From Methanofollis sp. W23 (GTDB lineage: Archaea > Halobacteriota > Methanomicrobia > Methanomicrobiales > Methanofollaceae), in contig NZ_JAGGMN010000001.1 of NCBI RefSeq assembly GCF_017875325.1, positions 1,570,140 through 1,634,139 of the forward strand: a stretch of 64,000 nucleotides of DNA, read 5' to 3'. A program made the translations under genes and the position numbers. Below the pieces are notes generated by a model. The model did not search any database. It had not been told where the DNA came from and saw only the letters and a program-made list of their open reading frames with translations. This document shows, one piece after another, positions 55,686-64,000 of the stretch. Position 1 is the stretch's first letter, and each line of letters opens with the position of its first letter.

Positions 55686-56384
55686 TTATTCGACAGGAGG
55701 TTCGCCAGCCAGGGCCCGCACCGCCAGGCCCCTCAGGTACACCACCTGACCATGCTCAGGGCAGACCTCCAGGACGGCGTCGCAGGCCTCACGCGCCTCT
55801 TCATACCTTCCCAGACGGTACAGGGACCATGCCACGTTCTTGCGGGCGTCCAGGTCGGTCGGGTCAAGTTCAATGGCCCGGTCGAAGTTCCTGACCGCCT
55901 CCTCGTGTCGCTCCATCAGGGCGAGGACAATCCCCCGCATGAACCAGACCGCCTGGTTCTCAGGCTCGATCTCGGCGGCCCGGTCATAGGCGGCAAGGGC
56001 GCTGTGCAGGTGGCCCACCGCCTTGAGGGACCGGCCGAGGATGTACCAGGCATAGGCATAGTCGGGGTCGACCGCCACCGCCCGGCGGGCACTCTCTGCC
56101 GCCTCCCAGAACTCGTCCACATAATAGAGGGCCATCCCCCGCCGCAGCCAGACCTCAGGGAGGTCGGGGTTGACGGCAAGTGCCTGATCGAAGCATGCAA
56201 TCCCCTCATCGATCCGCCCGGTCTCGGTCAGGACCAGTCCCTTCCGGTACAGCGCACCAGGGTGGCCGGGCTCTTCCCTCAGGGCGGCGTCAAATCTCTC
56301 CAGCGCCCCGGCATAGTCCCCCTTCTCCAAACAGGCGTTTCCGTCTGCGACCAGCCGCGCCGGACTCTCCACCAGTTGCTGCAT
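55686..56384 (-). CDS. tetratricopeptide repeat protein
   Basis: A 232-residue soluble protein made almost wholly of about six TPR units (for example GNACLEKGDYAGALERFDAAL and AIELDPTDLDARKNVAWSLYRLG). There is no signal peptide and no catalytic domain, so it is a protein-binding scaffold. It ends 5 bases from the VOC gene stop, convergent with it, so there is no repeat island here. Start ATG 56384 is the first in frame. Confidence 0.9.
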   Translation of the reverse strand: MQQLVESPARLVADGNACLEKGDYAGALERFDAALREEPGHPGALYRKGLVLTETGRIDEGIACFDQALAVNPDLPEVWLRRGMALYYVDEFWEAAESARRAVAVDPDYAYAWYILGRSLKAVGHLHSALAAYDRAAEIEPENQAVWFMRGIVLALMERHEEAVRNFDRAIELDPTDLDARKNVAWSLYRLGRYEEAREACDAVLEVCPEHGQVVYLRGLAVRALAGEPPVE

Positions 56385-56467
56385 GAGGCCGGGATCGGTG
56401 CGTCCCCAGATAAAATCTACGGTGGAACGAGGGGTTCATCACCCCACGCCTCCTACCCTGAGAGGCA

Positions 56468-57025
56468 ATGGACCTCCCCACTGTATTCCTCATCGCGGTC
56501 GGTCTGGCCATGGACGCCACCGCAGTCTCGGTCGCAGGCGGCGTCTCGGTCAGGGAAGGCAGGTTCAGGACCGCCCTCACCCTCGCCCTCATCTTCGGCG
56601 GGTTCCAGACCGGGATGACCATCCTCGGGTGGTACGCCGGGTCGGCCCTCGCCGGGTTCATCGGCTGGATCGACCACTGGGTCGCCTTCTTCCTCCTCCT
56701 CTTCATCGGCGGAAAGATGGTCTACGAAGGCCTGAAAGGAGAAGAAGGCGAACCGGTCGCCTTCGAGAAGCCGCTCGTCCTCCTGACCCTGGGGGTCGCC
56801 ACCTCCATCGACGCCCTGGCCGTCGGGCTCTCCTTCGCCGTCCTCGGGTCGGCCGTCCTGGTGCCGGCGGCGATCATCGGGATCGTGAGCGCCGTCCTCT
56901 CGCTCGTCGGGTTCTGGTGCGGCGGAGTCTTTGGTGGGAAGCACCGCGAACGGGCCGAGGTCATCGGCGGGGCGGTGCTGATCTTCATCGGGGTGCGGAT
57001 CCTCTTCGAGCACCTCTTCATCTGA
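56468..57025 (+). CDS. mntP: manganese efflux pump MntP
   Basis: Six-helix membrane exporter of 185 residues that removes excess Mn(II). Conserved acidic residues lie in the first and fourth helices (LAMDATAVSVAGG with D16; TSIDALAVGLSF with the matching aspartate), and FIGGKMVYEGLKG is the loop signature. The two halves are related, as expected of the family. It overlaps the msrA 3' end by 8 bases, convergently. No mntS-like or riboswitch element is seen in the short leader. Confidence 0.9.
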   Translation: MDLPTVFLIAVGLAMDATAVSVAGGVSVREGRFRTALTLALIFGGFQTGMTILGWYAGSALAGFIGWIDHWVAFFLLLFIGGKMVYEGLKGEEGEPVAFEKPLVLLTLGVATSIDALAVGLSFAVLGSAVLVPAAIIGIVSAVLSLVGFWCGGVFGGKHRERAEVIGGAVLIFIGVRILFEHLFI

Positions 57026-57497
57026 CCGGCCTGACACGCCGGCGCATCTTCTCGAAATAGTGCTGGTGATACTCTTCGGCCCGCCAGAACCGTCCGGCGG
57101 GCACGATCTTGGTGACGACCGGGCGCCGGTATTTCCCTGACCGGTCGAGTCTCTCTTTTTCTGCAAGGGCGAGGTCCCGCTCTCCCTCATCGGTGAAAAA
57201 GATCGCCGAGCGGTACTGACTCCCGACGTCTGGCCCCTGGCGGTCAGGGGTCGTCGGGTCGTGGAGCGTCCAGAAGTGACTGAGGAGGGCGGCATAGGTG
57301 ACCTTCCCGGGGTCGTAGACCACCTCCACCGTCTCGGCATGTCCGGTCTTCCCGGTGCAGACCTGGCCATAGGTGGGATGGTCGGCGGTCCCTCCCATAT
57401 ACCCGACCGCCGTCTCGAAGACGCCGACCACCTCCCGAAATGCTTCCTCGACTCCCCAGAAACACCCGGCCGCGAAGTATGCTCGCTTCAGGCTCAT
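57018..57497 (-). CDS. msrA: peptide methionine sulfoxide reductase MsrA
   Basis: Reduces methionine-S-sulfoxide in proteins. The GCFWG active-site motif is at residues 10-14 with the catalytic cysteine C11, and GHAETVEV, the conserved His-Glu stretch, is near 50. The 159-residue length is normal. ATG 57497 is chosen over the frame start at 57548 because GAGGAGGGGGC precedes it and the conserved domain begins right after. Divergent from nfi; the 3' end overlaps mntP by 8 bases. Confidence 0.95.
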   Translation of the reverse strand: MSLKRAYFAAGCFWGVEEAFREVVGVFETAVGYMGGTADHPTYGQVCTGKTGHAETVEVVYDPGKVTYAALLSHFWTLHDPTTPDRQGPDVGSQYRSAIFFTDEGERDLALAEKERLDRSGKYRRPVVTKIVPAGRFWRAEEYHQHYFEKMRRRVRPVR

Positions 57498-57556
57498 GCC
57501 CCCTCCTCTGCACGAGGGGTGATAGCCCTTATGGGGAGGGGGCGCCACCTCTCCTC

Positions 57557-58225
57557 ATGCACCCGCTCTGGCCAGACGACCCCGACGCGGCCCTCGCCCT
57601 CCAGGCACGCCTCCGCGATCATATCGTCGCCAGAGGTGCACCGGCCCCGGCCCTGGTCGCCGGGCTCGATGCCGCATACTCTCGGGACGGGGCGAGGGTC
57701 TACGGCGCCGCCGTCCTCTTCTCATTTCCCGGCCTGGAGCAGATAGACAAGGCATGGGCCGCGTGCGAGGTGCGGTTCCCGTACATCCCAGGGCTCTTTG
57801 CCTTCAGGGAAGGCCCGGCCCTCTGTGCCGCCCTCGAAGCGCTGGACCGGCCCCCCGACCTCATCCTCGTCCACGGCCACGGCATCGCCCACCCGCGCCG
57901 GTGCGGGATCGCCTCGCACCTCGGCGTCCTCCTCGGCCTCCCCTCCATCGGCGTCGCCGACCGTCTCCTCGTCGGCGAGGCCCGAGCACCAGGTCAAGAG
58001 AGGAACGACGCCACCCCGGTGTTCTTTGAGGGCGAGGTGGTCGGGTGGGCGGTGCGGACCAGGAGCGGTGTCCGCCCGGTCTACGTCTCCCCTGGCCACC
58101 TCGTCGGTCATGCCGCGGCGGTCGACCTGGTCCTTGCCATGAGCAGGGAATACCGGCGACCAGAACCCCTCAGGGCCGCCCACCGCTGCGCCTCCGCGGC
58201 CAGGGCGGGCGAAACCAAGCGTTGA
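57557..58225 (+). CDS. nfi: endonuclease V
   Basis: Cleaves DNA near deaminated bases, chiefly hypoxanthine. Conserved acidic residues appear in AGLDAAYS (D41), [33 protein letters not shown] (the core with the H/G-rich loop) and [13 protein letters not shown]. 222 residues. ATG 57557 is used; CTTATGG lies about 27 bases before it, suggesting a leaderless transcript, and the longer frame back to 57440 is antisense to msrA. Sits in a small DNA/protein repair neighbourhood with MsrA. Confidence 0.92.
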   Translation: MHPLWPDDPDAALALQARLRDHIVARGAPAPALVAGLDAAYSRDGARVYGAAVLFSFPGLEQIDKAWAACEVRFPYIPGLFAFREGPALCAALEALDRPPDLILVHGHGIAHPRRCGIASHLGVLLGLPSIGVADRLLVGEARAPGQERNDATPVFFEGEVVGWAVRTRSGVRPVYVSPGHLVGHAAAVDLVLAMSREYRRPEPLRAAHRCASAARAGETKR

Positions 58226-58251
58226 TATCAGGGCAGGGTATAGGGGGAGCC

Positions 58252-60705
58252 ATGGAGAGGGTGGAGAAGAAAGAGAAGACCCGCACCGAGACCATGAAGG
58301 TGACCGGGATGCACTGCGCCACCTGCGCCGTCACCATCGAGAAGGCCCTTCAAGGGACGAAGGGAGTCCGCGGCGCCTCGGTGAACCTCGGGGCCGAGCA
58401 GGCTTCGGTGGAGTACGACCCCTCGCTGGTCTCGGCGGCCGAGATCGAGGAGGCGGTGACCGGCGCAGGCTACGGGGTCGTCACCGGAAGGGCCACCCTC
58501 AAGGTCGGCGGGATGATGTGCGCCACCTGCGTGAAGACGGTCGAGACAGCATTGCAGGCGCTTCCTGGCGTCCACACCGCCATGGTGAACCTCGGGGCCG
58601 AGCGGGCCTATGTCACCTACAACCCCGCAGTCGTCGGCGTCGCTGAGATGAGAGCGGCGATCGAGGGCGCCGGGTACCGGTACCTCGGGATGGAAGGCGA
58701 GGAGACCGGCGAGATCGAGCGCACCGCGCGGGAGGCCGACCTCAAGGACCGACTCAGGCGGACCGTCGTCGGTGCCGTCGCCTCGGCGGCCCTGATGGCG
58801 CTGATGTTTGTTGCACCGCCCCTCCCGGTGGCGATGCCCTACGTCCTCCTGGTTGTCGCCACTCCCCCGTTCCTCTACCTCTCATGGCCGATCTTCCTTG
58901 GGGCCTGGCGGGCCCTGAAGAACCGGACCCTGAACATGGACGTGATGTACTCGATGGGCATCGGCGTCGCCTTCGGCGCCTCGGTGCTGGGGACCTTCGG
59001 GGTCGTGCTCACCACCGATTTTCTCTTCTATGAGACGGCGGTGATGCTCGCCACCTTCCTCACCCTGGGGCGGTACCTGGAGGCCAGGGCGAAGGGACGG
59101 ACCGGCGAGGCGATCGCCGCCCTCGTCCGTCTCAGGCCAAAGACCGCCACCGTGCTCGTCGACGGCGGGCGGGTGGAGCGGCCTATCGACGAAGTGACGC
59201 CTGGAGACGTGGTGCTGGTCCTGCCAGGCGCCCAGGTCCCGGTCGACGGCGAGGTGAGGCGGGGGGAGAGTTATGTGGACGAGTCGATGGTCACCGGAGA
59301 GCCGGTCCCTGTCGGGAAAGGGCCTGGCAAAAGTGTCGTCGGCGGGACGGTCAACGGCGACGGGGTGCTGGAGGTGAGGGCGACGCGGGTCGGGAGAGAC
59401 ACCGTCCTGGCCCAGATCATCAGGCTTGTCGAGGAAGCGCAGGGGACGAGGCCGCCGGTCCAGCGGATCGCCGACACCGCGGTCACCTACTTTATCCCGA
59501 CAGTCCTTGCCATCGCTACGGCATCCTTCCTGATCTGGTATTTTGTCCTGGACGCCCCGCTCATCTTCGCCCTCTCCACGCTCATCGCCGTCCTGGTCGT
59601 CGCCTGCCCCTGCGCCCTCGGACTTGCCACGCCGACGGCGATCACCGTCGGGGTCGGGCGCGGGGCAGAACTCGGGATCCTGATCAAGAGCGGCGAGGCA
59701 CTGGAGGTGGCCGAGGGCCTGGACGTCGTCGCCTTCGACAAGACCGGCACCCTCACCAGGGGGACGCCGGCCGTAACCGACGTGGTGGGGATCGGCGAGG
59801 ACGAGGTGGAGGTGCTTGCCCTCGCCGCCGGCATCGAACAGAACTCGCAGCACCCGGTGGCCGCCGCGATCGTGCGCCGGGCAGAAGATGAGGGGGTCGC
59901 ACGCCCTGAGAGCACGGGCGTCGAGACGGTACGCGGCAAGGGGATCGTCGCCGCGGTCGGCGGGCGGCGGGTAGTTCTCGGCAACCGCGCCCTCCTCGCG
60001 GACGAGGGGGCCGTGCTGGCGGGCCGGGCCGCGGAAGTGGGTGAACGGTATGAAGCCGAGGGCAAGACTGTCTCGTACCTCGCGGCCGACGGCGAGGTCG
60101 TCGGGGTGGTCGCCGTCGCCGACACCCTCAAACCGACGGCGATGAGGGCGGTCGAGGCCCTGAAAGAGATGGGGCTCCCGGCCGTGATGGTCACCGGGGA
60201 CAACCCGCGCACGGCCAGGGCCGTCGCCGACCAGGTCGGGATTGACCGCGTCCTGGCCGGGGTGCTCCCCGACGAGAAGGTGGCCGAGGTGCGGGCGCTC
60301 CAGGAGAAGGGGGGGCATGTTGCCTTTGTCGGGGACGGGATCAACGACGCCCCGGCCCTGGCCCAGGCCGACCTCGGGATCGCCATCGGCGGCGGGACCG
60401 ACGTGGCCATCGAGAGCGGCGACGTCGTCCTGGTCAGGGACGACCTCACCGACGTCCCGGCCGCAGTGCAACTCGCGAGAAAGACCATCGGCCGGGTGAA
60501 ACTCAACCTCTTCTGGGCCTTCGCCTACAACGCCGCCCTCATCCCGGTGGCCGCGGGGGTGCTCTACCCCTCCTTCGGGATCGTCTTCAGGCCCGAGTTC
60601 GCGGGCCTCGCCATGGCCGCCAGTTCGGTCACGGTCGTCACCCTCTCGCTCCTCCTGAAAGGATATATACCGGAAGCGAAGAGGGGAGAGCCAGGGGAAG
60701 TCTGA
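58252..60705 (+). CDS. copA: copper-translocating P-type ATPase CopA
   Basis: Cu(I) exporter of the P1B type, 817 residues. Two N-terminal heavy-metal domains carry HCATC (C22, C25) and MCATC (C90, C93). The transport site is CPC at 452-454, the phosphorylation site DKTGT begins at D496, and the [10 protein letters not shown] motif is near 697-706. TGE (VTGEPVP) is also present. GGGGGAGCC lies 3 bases before ATG 58252. A 48-codon YHS gene overlaps its stop. No copper-responsive regulator gene is adjacent. Confidence 0.97.
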   Translation: MERVEKKEKTRTETMKVTGMHCATCAVTIEKALQGTKGVRGASVNLGAEQASVEYDPSLVSAAEIEEAVTGAGYGVVTGRATLKVGGMMCATCVKTVETALQALPGVHTAMVNLGAERAYVTYNPAVVGVAEMRAAIEGAGYRYLGMEGEETGEIERTAREADLKDRLRRTVVGAVASAALMALMFVAPPLPVAMPYVLLVVATPPFLYLSWPIFLGAWRALKNRTLNMDVMYSMGIGVAFGASVLGTFGVVLTTDFLFYETAVMLATFLTLGRYLEARAKGRTGEAIAALVRLRPKTATVLVDGGRVERPIDEVTPGDVVLVLPGAQVPVDGEVRRGESYVDESMVTGEPVPVGKGPGKSVVGGTVNGDGVLEVRATRVGRDTVLAQIIRLVEEAQGTRPPVQRIADTAVTYFIPTVLAIATASFLIWYFVLDAPLIFALSTLIAVLVVACPCALGLATPTAITVGVGRGAELGILIKSGEALEVAEGLDVVAFDKTGTLTRGTPAVTDVVGIGEDEVEVLALAAGIEQNSQHPVAAAIVRRAEDEGVARPESTGVETVRGKGIVAAVGGRRVVLGNRALLADEGAVLAGRAAEVGERYEAEGKTVSYLAADGEVVGVVAVADTLKPTAMRAVEALKEMGLPAVMVTGDNPRTARAVADQVGIDRVLAGVLPDEKVAEVRALQEKGGHVAFVGDGINDAPALAQADLGIAIGGGTDVAIESGDVVLVRDDLTDVPAAVQLARKTIGRVKLNLFWAFAYNAALIPVAAGVLYPSFGIVFRPEFAGLAMAASSVTVVTLSLLLKGYIPEAKRGEPGEV

Positions 60706-60851
60706 TGGAGATCGATCCGGTCTGCAAGATGGAAGTCGACCCGGCGACGGCGAAACACACCACCGAGTACAGGGGAAAGACCTACTACTTCTGCGCTCCA
60801 GGGTGCAAGAAGGCGTTTGAGGCGGAGCCTGAGAAATATCTGAAAGAATAA
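60705..60851 (+). CDS. small YHS-domain protein
   Basis: Short gene (48 residues): [20 protein letters not shown]..., ending CAPGCKKAFEAEPEKYLKE. This is a YHS domain, a metal-binding module common beside copper ATPases; conserved C7, C30 and C34 are the probable ligands. The ATG overlaps the copA stop (TGATG), so it is translationally coupled and probably passes copper to or from CopA. Intrinsic-type terminator at 60869-60893. Confidence 0.92.
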   Translation: MEIDPVCKMEVDPATAKHTTEYRGKTYYFCAPGCKKAFEAEPEKYLKE

Positions 60852-60868
60852 ATATCTGAAAGAATGAG

Positions 60869-60893
60869 AGGTCGGGGGGGAACGACCTTTTTT
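60869..60893 (+). terminator. hairpin plus oligo-T terminator of the copA operon
   Basis: AGGTCG (60869-60874) pairs with CGACCT (60883-60888) around a GGGGGGAA loop and is followed by a run of T. The T-run is also the outer edge of the next repeat island's TIR. Confidence 0.6.
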
Positions 60894-60894
60894 C

Positions 60895-61847
60895 GACTCT
60901 GTAGAATCGGGCATGAGCCCTGGGCTCAAGCATACGGGATGAAAATTTCTCGTCACTTGCTCTCTCTCTTTTCAAGACAGGAGAACTGGTGGAGACTTCG
61001 TTCCATCGCCGCCCCCACCTATCTTCGTCGTGGGGGGTCCGGGGGGTTTCCCCCCGGCGCGAGATGGCAGGGAAATCTCGTCGATGGGGGCGGCCGATCC
61101 ATGAGAAGAATTTTCTATCCTCTGTGTATTGGCTTCAACGTGATATGACGAGTTCAAAATCTCATGTAAACTTGAAGAGAGGATCTTCTGGATCATTTTC
61201 ATGGTAAATCCTCTGGATCTCTCTCTGGTGGGGGGGCGTGCCGCCCCCCAAACCCCCCGCACCAAGATAGACAGAGGACGGCAATCCCCCTTCAGGGATT
61301 TTGAATATGCCTTCCCGGCTCAATTTCATCCTGGGGGTCAGGACGGCACTCGCCCCCGGCGAAAGACGGCAGGAAGGCATTTGAATCACGTTCAAATCCA
61401 GCATCGGTGAGAATTTCTACAAACCCAGAATATCCATTTAGAACCCATAGAACAAATACGCACCCCACTCACCAGACCGACCCTCGCCCCCACGAAAATA
61501 CGCTCATATCATCCTCCATTCCTGGATCTGGACCCCTGACCCCGGCCCAGATCAGAGAGATCTCTGGATCGAGCATATAGGCCTCAGTCCACAGAACCCA
61601 GGCATTATCATGGACCCTCCCCGGCTCCTGTTGCCCCGTATGAGTGAGAGTGATGTCCCCCACCCCCCCGACCCGATAAAAGGACCTGCGTGCCTCGTGG
61701 CTGCACGGAAATTGCCGTGATTCAGGGGTGGGGAAGACCCGAAGATGGGCGGCGGGGAGGTGAGAATGGGGTGTTTCCATTCTCAGAACCCCATTTCCCG
61801 ACTGAAAACCTCCATCCCTCCTGTTGGATATACTGAATACGACATCA
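60895..61847. repeat. repeat island after the copA operon
   Basis: One copy spans 60895-61426 (about 530 bp): left TIR ACTCTGTAGAATCGG, reversed R4 with an AGCCCTGGGCT palindrome, H3 60999-61110 (GCCGCCCC/GGGGGCGGC), reversed R6 61150-61210, inverted H1 61215-61270, link, H2 61305-61380 (GCCTTCCC/GGAAGGC) and right TIR 61409-61426. 61430-61847 shows no module and no gene; it carries a minus-strand T-poor tail of the lipoprotein gene. Confidence 0.8.
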
Positions 61848-62423
61848 TCAGAATTCAGGGTCAAGATAGTAGATCGTGTCGCCGTCATAGATCATAACCT
61901 CACCTCTGAGAATCCCGTTTCGGTCATCAAAGACATACCATCGCCTCGTATGCTTGTCAAGTGCCTGATGATAGTCTTTTGGGAGGGGATCTTTGGATGA
62001 TATCCATCCTTCCGCCCCACAATATCCTCTGAATACTTTCTCCTCCTCCATGTCAACCCAGAAATAGAACGAAAGGTCATTTTTCATGAATTCGACCTCC
62101 ACATATGGGTGGTCAAGAACTTCTTCGTCGAACTCCTGCCTTACCGAGGTGATATTCCACCCGTGATCGAGGAGAAGCGTGGCGCGCCTGTCCGTGAGAA
62201 CCGTCGAGATCGTTGACGTAAGATTTGCGGTGAAGAGTTCAGGGTCTTTGATCTCGATCTCAGAGAGATCGATCGCGATCTCACCGTGGTGAAGGACCGG
62301 GAGCGTTGGCGTCTCGTTCACCGGCACCACTTCAGGTGGCGGGGTCGTGGTGCACCCCGAGGAGAGCAGAAGCACGATGAGAACCAGGAGGAACAGGAAC
62401 AGGATCGTGATTTGACGTGCCAT
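61848..62423 (-). CDS. lipoprotein-like protein
   Basis: A 191-residue exported protein. A hydrophobic N-terminal helix (ITILFLFLLVLIVLLL) leads to a lipobox-like SSGC (C24), followed by a Pro-rich spacer and a beta-rich domain of about 150 residues. Function unknown. Start ATG 62423 is the first in frame. Nothing nearby suggests a partner. Confidence 0.75.
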   Translation of the reverse strand: MARQITILFLFLLVLIVLLLSSGCTTTPPPEVVPVNETPTLPVLHHGEIAIDLSEIEIKDPELFTANLTSTISTVLTDRRATLLLDHGWNITSVRQEFDEEVLDHPYVEVEFMKNDLSFYFWVDMEEEKVFRGYCGAEGWISSKDPLPKDYHQALDKHTRRWYVFDDRNGILRGEVMIYDGDTIYYLDPEF

Positions 62424-62791
62424 CAGTATCCCTGATCCCGATCTGCGACCCGTCTATATGTGATCTCTGACCACTTCCTCTACAGGCCGCTCCACGGATA
62501 AACAAGAGCCTCTGAAAAAGATACAACGTATTCTGACCTCCAAAAGAGGAGATCATCTCCCGAACAGAACTCCAGATGATAATCCCGACTGATCCCCCAG
62601 CTAGACAGCATATCACGACGACACCACCATCCGATCACCTGGAAGAAACCAATCACCGACCAGAACACCAGGAGAATCCGCAGCGCCGGACAATATCACG
62701 AAATCTCGAAAATATTCTGCAAAGAAATATACTTTTAAGTAGAGGCGGGTCTCAAATAGAGACGCAATTAATTTTACAGGTGAGCGATGGA
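62424..62791 (+). other. unique gap and leader of the arginine decarboxylase gene
   Basis: Divergent gap without repeat modules or a believable gene. A promoter is plausible at about 62725-62745, where TATACTTTTAAG lies in an AT-rich stretch; the leader ends with GGTGA (62779-62783). The open frames here are not protein-like. Confidence 0.4.
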
Positions 62792-63295
62792 TTGACCAGA
62801 ACATTTGTGCCGAAACGGGTATTTTTCACCTGCGGCGTGGGGCGGGACTCCGAATATCTCGGGTCCTTTGAGATGGCGTTGCGAGCAGCGAAGATCGAGT
62901 GCTACAATCTGGTAACGGTGAGTTCAATCCTGCCGCCCAAGTGCCAGATCATCTCGCGCCGTGAAGGGCTCGCCGACCTTGAACCAGGAAGCGTGGTCTT
63001 CACCGTCATGTCACGGATCGCCTCCAACGAACCACACCGGAGGATCTCGGCCTCTGTCGGCGTGGCAATCCCTGAAGACATGGAACACCAGTGGGGATAT
63101 TTCGCCGAGCACCACGCCTTCGGCGACACCAAGGAAAAGACCGGCGACTATGCCGAGCGCCTTGCCTACAGAATGTATAACAGCATCACCGACAAGACCC
63201 CGGAAGAAACCCTGAACATTACCGAGAGTGCCGTCGTCGATGAAGAAGGCTCCTGGACTACGGTACTCGCAGCCACCGTCTTTCTCATGGAGTAG
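62792..63295 (+). CDS. pdaD: pyruvoyl-dependent arginine decarboxylase
   Basis: Makes agmatine for polyamine and agmatidine synthesis. The proenzyme self-cleaves in VSSILPP, probably between S44 and S45, so the alpha chain gains a pyruvoyl group. 167 residues match the Methanocaldococcus enzyme. No ATG is suitable; TTG 62792 is chosen because GGTGA is 8 bases ahead. GTG 62780 is an alternative, four codons longer. The following zinc-ribbon gene begins 2 bases after its stop. Confidence 0.9.
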   Translation: MTRTFVPKRVFFTCGVGRDSEYLGSFEMALRAAKIECYNLVTVSSILPPKCQIISRREGLADLEPGSVVFTVMSRIASNEPHRRISASVGVAIPEDMEHQWGYFAEHHAFGDTKEKTGDYAERLAYRMYNSITDKTPEETLNITESAVVDEEGSWTTVLAATVFLME

Positions 63296-63297
63296 AG

Positions 63298-63756
63298 ATG
63301 ACATCACGCACACGCGCCCACCACACGGTCTGCCCGTTCTGCAACGAGGAGGTCTACCTCGAGGAGTTGGTCGGCGGGAAGTGCCCGCTCTGTGGTTCTC
63401 CGCTGGAGGATATGGACGACGAGTGCCTTGAGATCGGTGACGACCTCGACCGCTCAGATCTCTCCTGGCTTATCTGCCACTACTTCCTCTTCAAAAGACT
63501 CGACGACCTCGGCGCCAACCCCTTCCAGGTCATGGAGGTCATTGAGAAGTACGAAGAGAAGAGGGGAACCGGGAACGAAGGGGAGAAACTCTCCTTCGAG
63601 ATCGAGGTGCCATACACCCTCAGGGAACGGGTCATACCAAAGCGCTGTGCAGACTGTAGCCGCCTCTTCTTCAAAGGCGGGAAAAAGATCTTCAGGTGGG
63701 ACGCGGAGAAGCCGATAGACTCTGTCATCTACCGCTGTCCCACCTGTTCTCAGTGA
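63298..63756 (+). CDS. zinc-ribbon protein of unknown function
   Basis: A 152-residue soluble protein with two zinc-binding regions: CPFCNEEV and CPLCGSPL near the N-terminus (C12, C15, C29, C32), and CADCSRLFF with CPTCSQ at the C-terminus. The middle is helical (LSWLICHYFLFKRLDDLGANPFQVMEVIEKYEEKRG). Such double ribbons suggest RNA, DNA or protein contacts. It starts 2 bases after pdaD, so cotranscribed. A 9-bp hairpin with loop follows. Confidence 0.8.
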   Translation: MTSRTRAHHTVCPFCNEEVYLEELVGGKCPLCGSPLEDMDDECLEIGDDLDRSDLSWLICHYFLFKRLDDLGANPFQVMEVIEKYEEKRGTGNEGEKLSFEIEVPYTLRERVIPKRCADCSRLFFKGGKKIFRWDAEKPIDSVIYRCPTCSQ

Positions 63757-63769
63757 ACATATTCCACAC

Positions 63770-63811
63770 GATCCAGGGAGTTTTCACCCTGGATCAGAAC
63801 TCTCCTTTTTT
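63770..63811 (+). terminator. hairpin and T-tract terminator
   Basis: GATCCAGGG (63770-63778) pairs perfectly with CCCTGGATC (63787-63795) around AGTTTTCA; a T6 tract starts at 63805. The T-tract leads straight into the TIR of the next repeat island. Confidence 0.65.
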
Positions 63812-64000
63812 CGGTCCTGTAGAAATTCTCTTGATGGTGCTCTTCGACGGGGGCATGCCGCCCCCCAAACCCCCGCATGAGGAGAGGCAGAGGACGGCAA
63901 TTCCCTCCACACGGCTGTTGATTCTGCCTTCCCGGTCCTATCTTCATCCTGGGGGGTGCGGGCGGCACTCGTCCCCGGCCAAAGAGATAGATGGGAAGAC
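63812..64000. repeat. repeat island cut by the window end
   Basis: Left TIR 63813-63830 (GTCCTGTAGAAATTCTC), inverted H1 63840-63890, link and H2 starting at 63920 (GCCTTCCC); the right end lies outside the window. Confidence 0.75.

Noticed and set aside
58882-60975. 697-codon minus-strand frame opposite copA
   Set aside because: Shadow; all P-type ATPase motifs are on the plus strand.
6019-64000. CRISPR array
   Set aside because: Repeats are not evenly spaced, carry no constant spacers, and no cas gene is present.
6019-64000. Autonomous insertion sequence
   Set aside because: No transposase or integrase domain in any frame of the islands; only non-coding modules are seen.

Overview
The window is chromosomal DNA of a GC-rich methanogenic archaeon, most likely of the Methanomicrobiales. 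Archaeal TATA boxes and GGTGA/GGAGG ribosome sites precede genes, several transcripts look leaderless, and LeuRS, MetRS, the PINc-ATPase and the pyrimidine reductase of riboflavin synthesis are archaeal types. Methanogen families are present: DUF2193, DUF2180, DUF473, an AqpM aquaporin with the signature residues, and pyruvoyl arginine decarboxylase. The genus is a guess (Methanofollis/Methanoculleus-like).

Layout. 1-6010: prepilin-type peptidase, hisI, PINc/KH ATPase, leuS. 6838-7551: AlkD glycosylase. 8630-19075: four consecutive secreted or surface proteins built from beta-helix, Ig-like, phosphoesterase and shared sulfite-oxidase-like modules. 19750-21833: small conserved genes, PAC2, DUF473, tRNA-Arg. 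23531-29670: metG, an unknown protein, a DHH phosphoesterase, tRNA-Phe, a RibD-type reductase. 31204-35019: surface protein plus MacB-type ABC exporter, divergent from a Yip1 protein. 35963-39110: lipoprotein, riboflavin-pathway reductase, histidine kinase. 40288-42772: orphan DNA methyltransferase, membrane proteins, an HTH regulator. 43643-47031: two-subunit 2-oxoacid oxidoreductase, ferritin. 48151-50634: DUF2193-DUF2180-aqpM. 51636-52815: SMR exporter divergent from a TrmB-type regulator. 53619-60851: DUF362 iron-sulfur protein overlapping a 4-HPPD-like VOC protein, TPR protein, mntP, msrA, nfi, copA and a 48-codon YHS gene. 61848-63756: lipoprotein, pyruvoyl arginine decarboxylase, zinc-ribbon protein.

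The most unusual part lies between the genes. About a quarter of the window (roughly 16 kb) has no genes, and nearly every gap over about 400 bases is filled by one modular repeat family. A copy is bounded by inward-facing terminal inverted repeats (TIR, consensus GGCTCTGTAGAAATCCTC, often with an outer T-tract). Inside are up to three related GC-rich hairpins, here called H1, H2 and H3, plus AT-rich linker modules (R4, R6, E). Complete short copies are about 230-245 bp (7731-7974, 22584-22823, 25734-25965); complete long copies are about 420 bp (35364-35780, 47156-47577). H2 and H3 share a core but have different outer stems that each remain self-complementary. No transposase, integrase or CRISPR array is visible. 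The family looks like a non-autonomous, structure-selected element that also supplies terminators, one stop codon and one promoter.

Functionally the window mixes housekeeping genes with metal and redox handling (CopA, YHS, MntP, ferritin, MsrA), DNA repair (AlkD, endonuclease V) and a large cell-surface locus. Residue numbers and motifs were counted by hand; domain borders are approximate.
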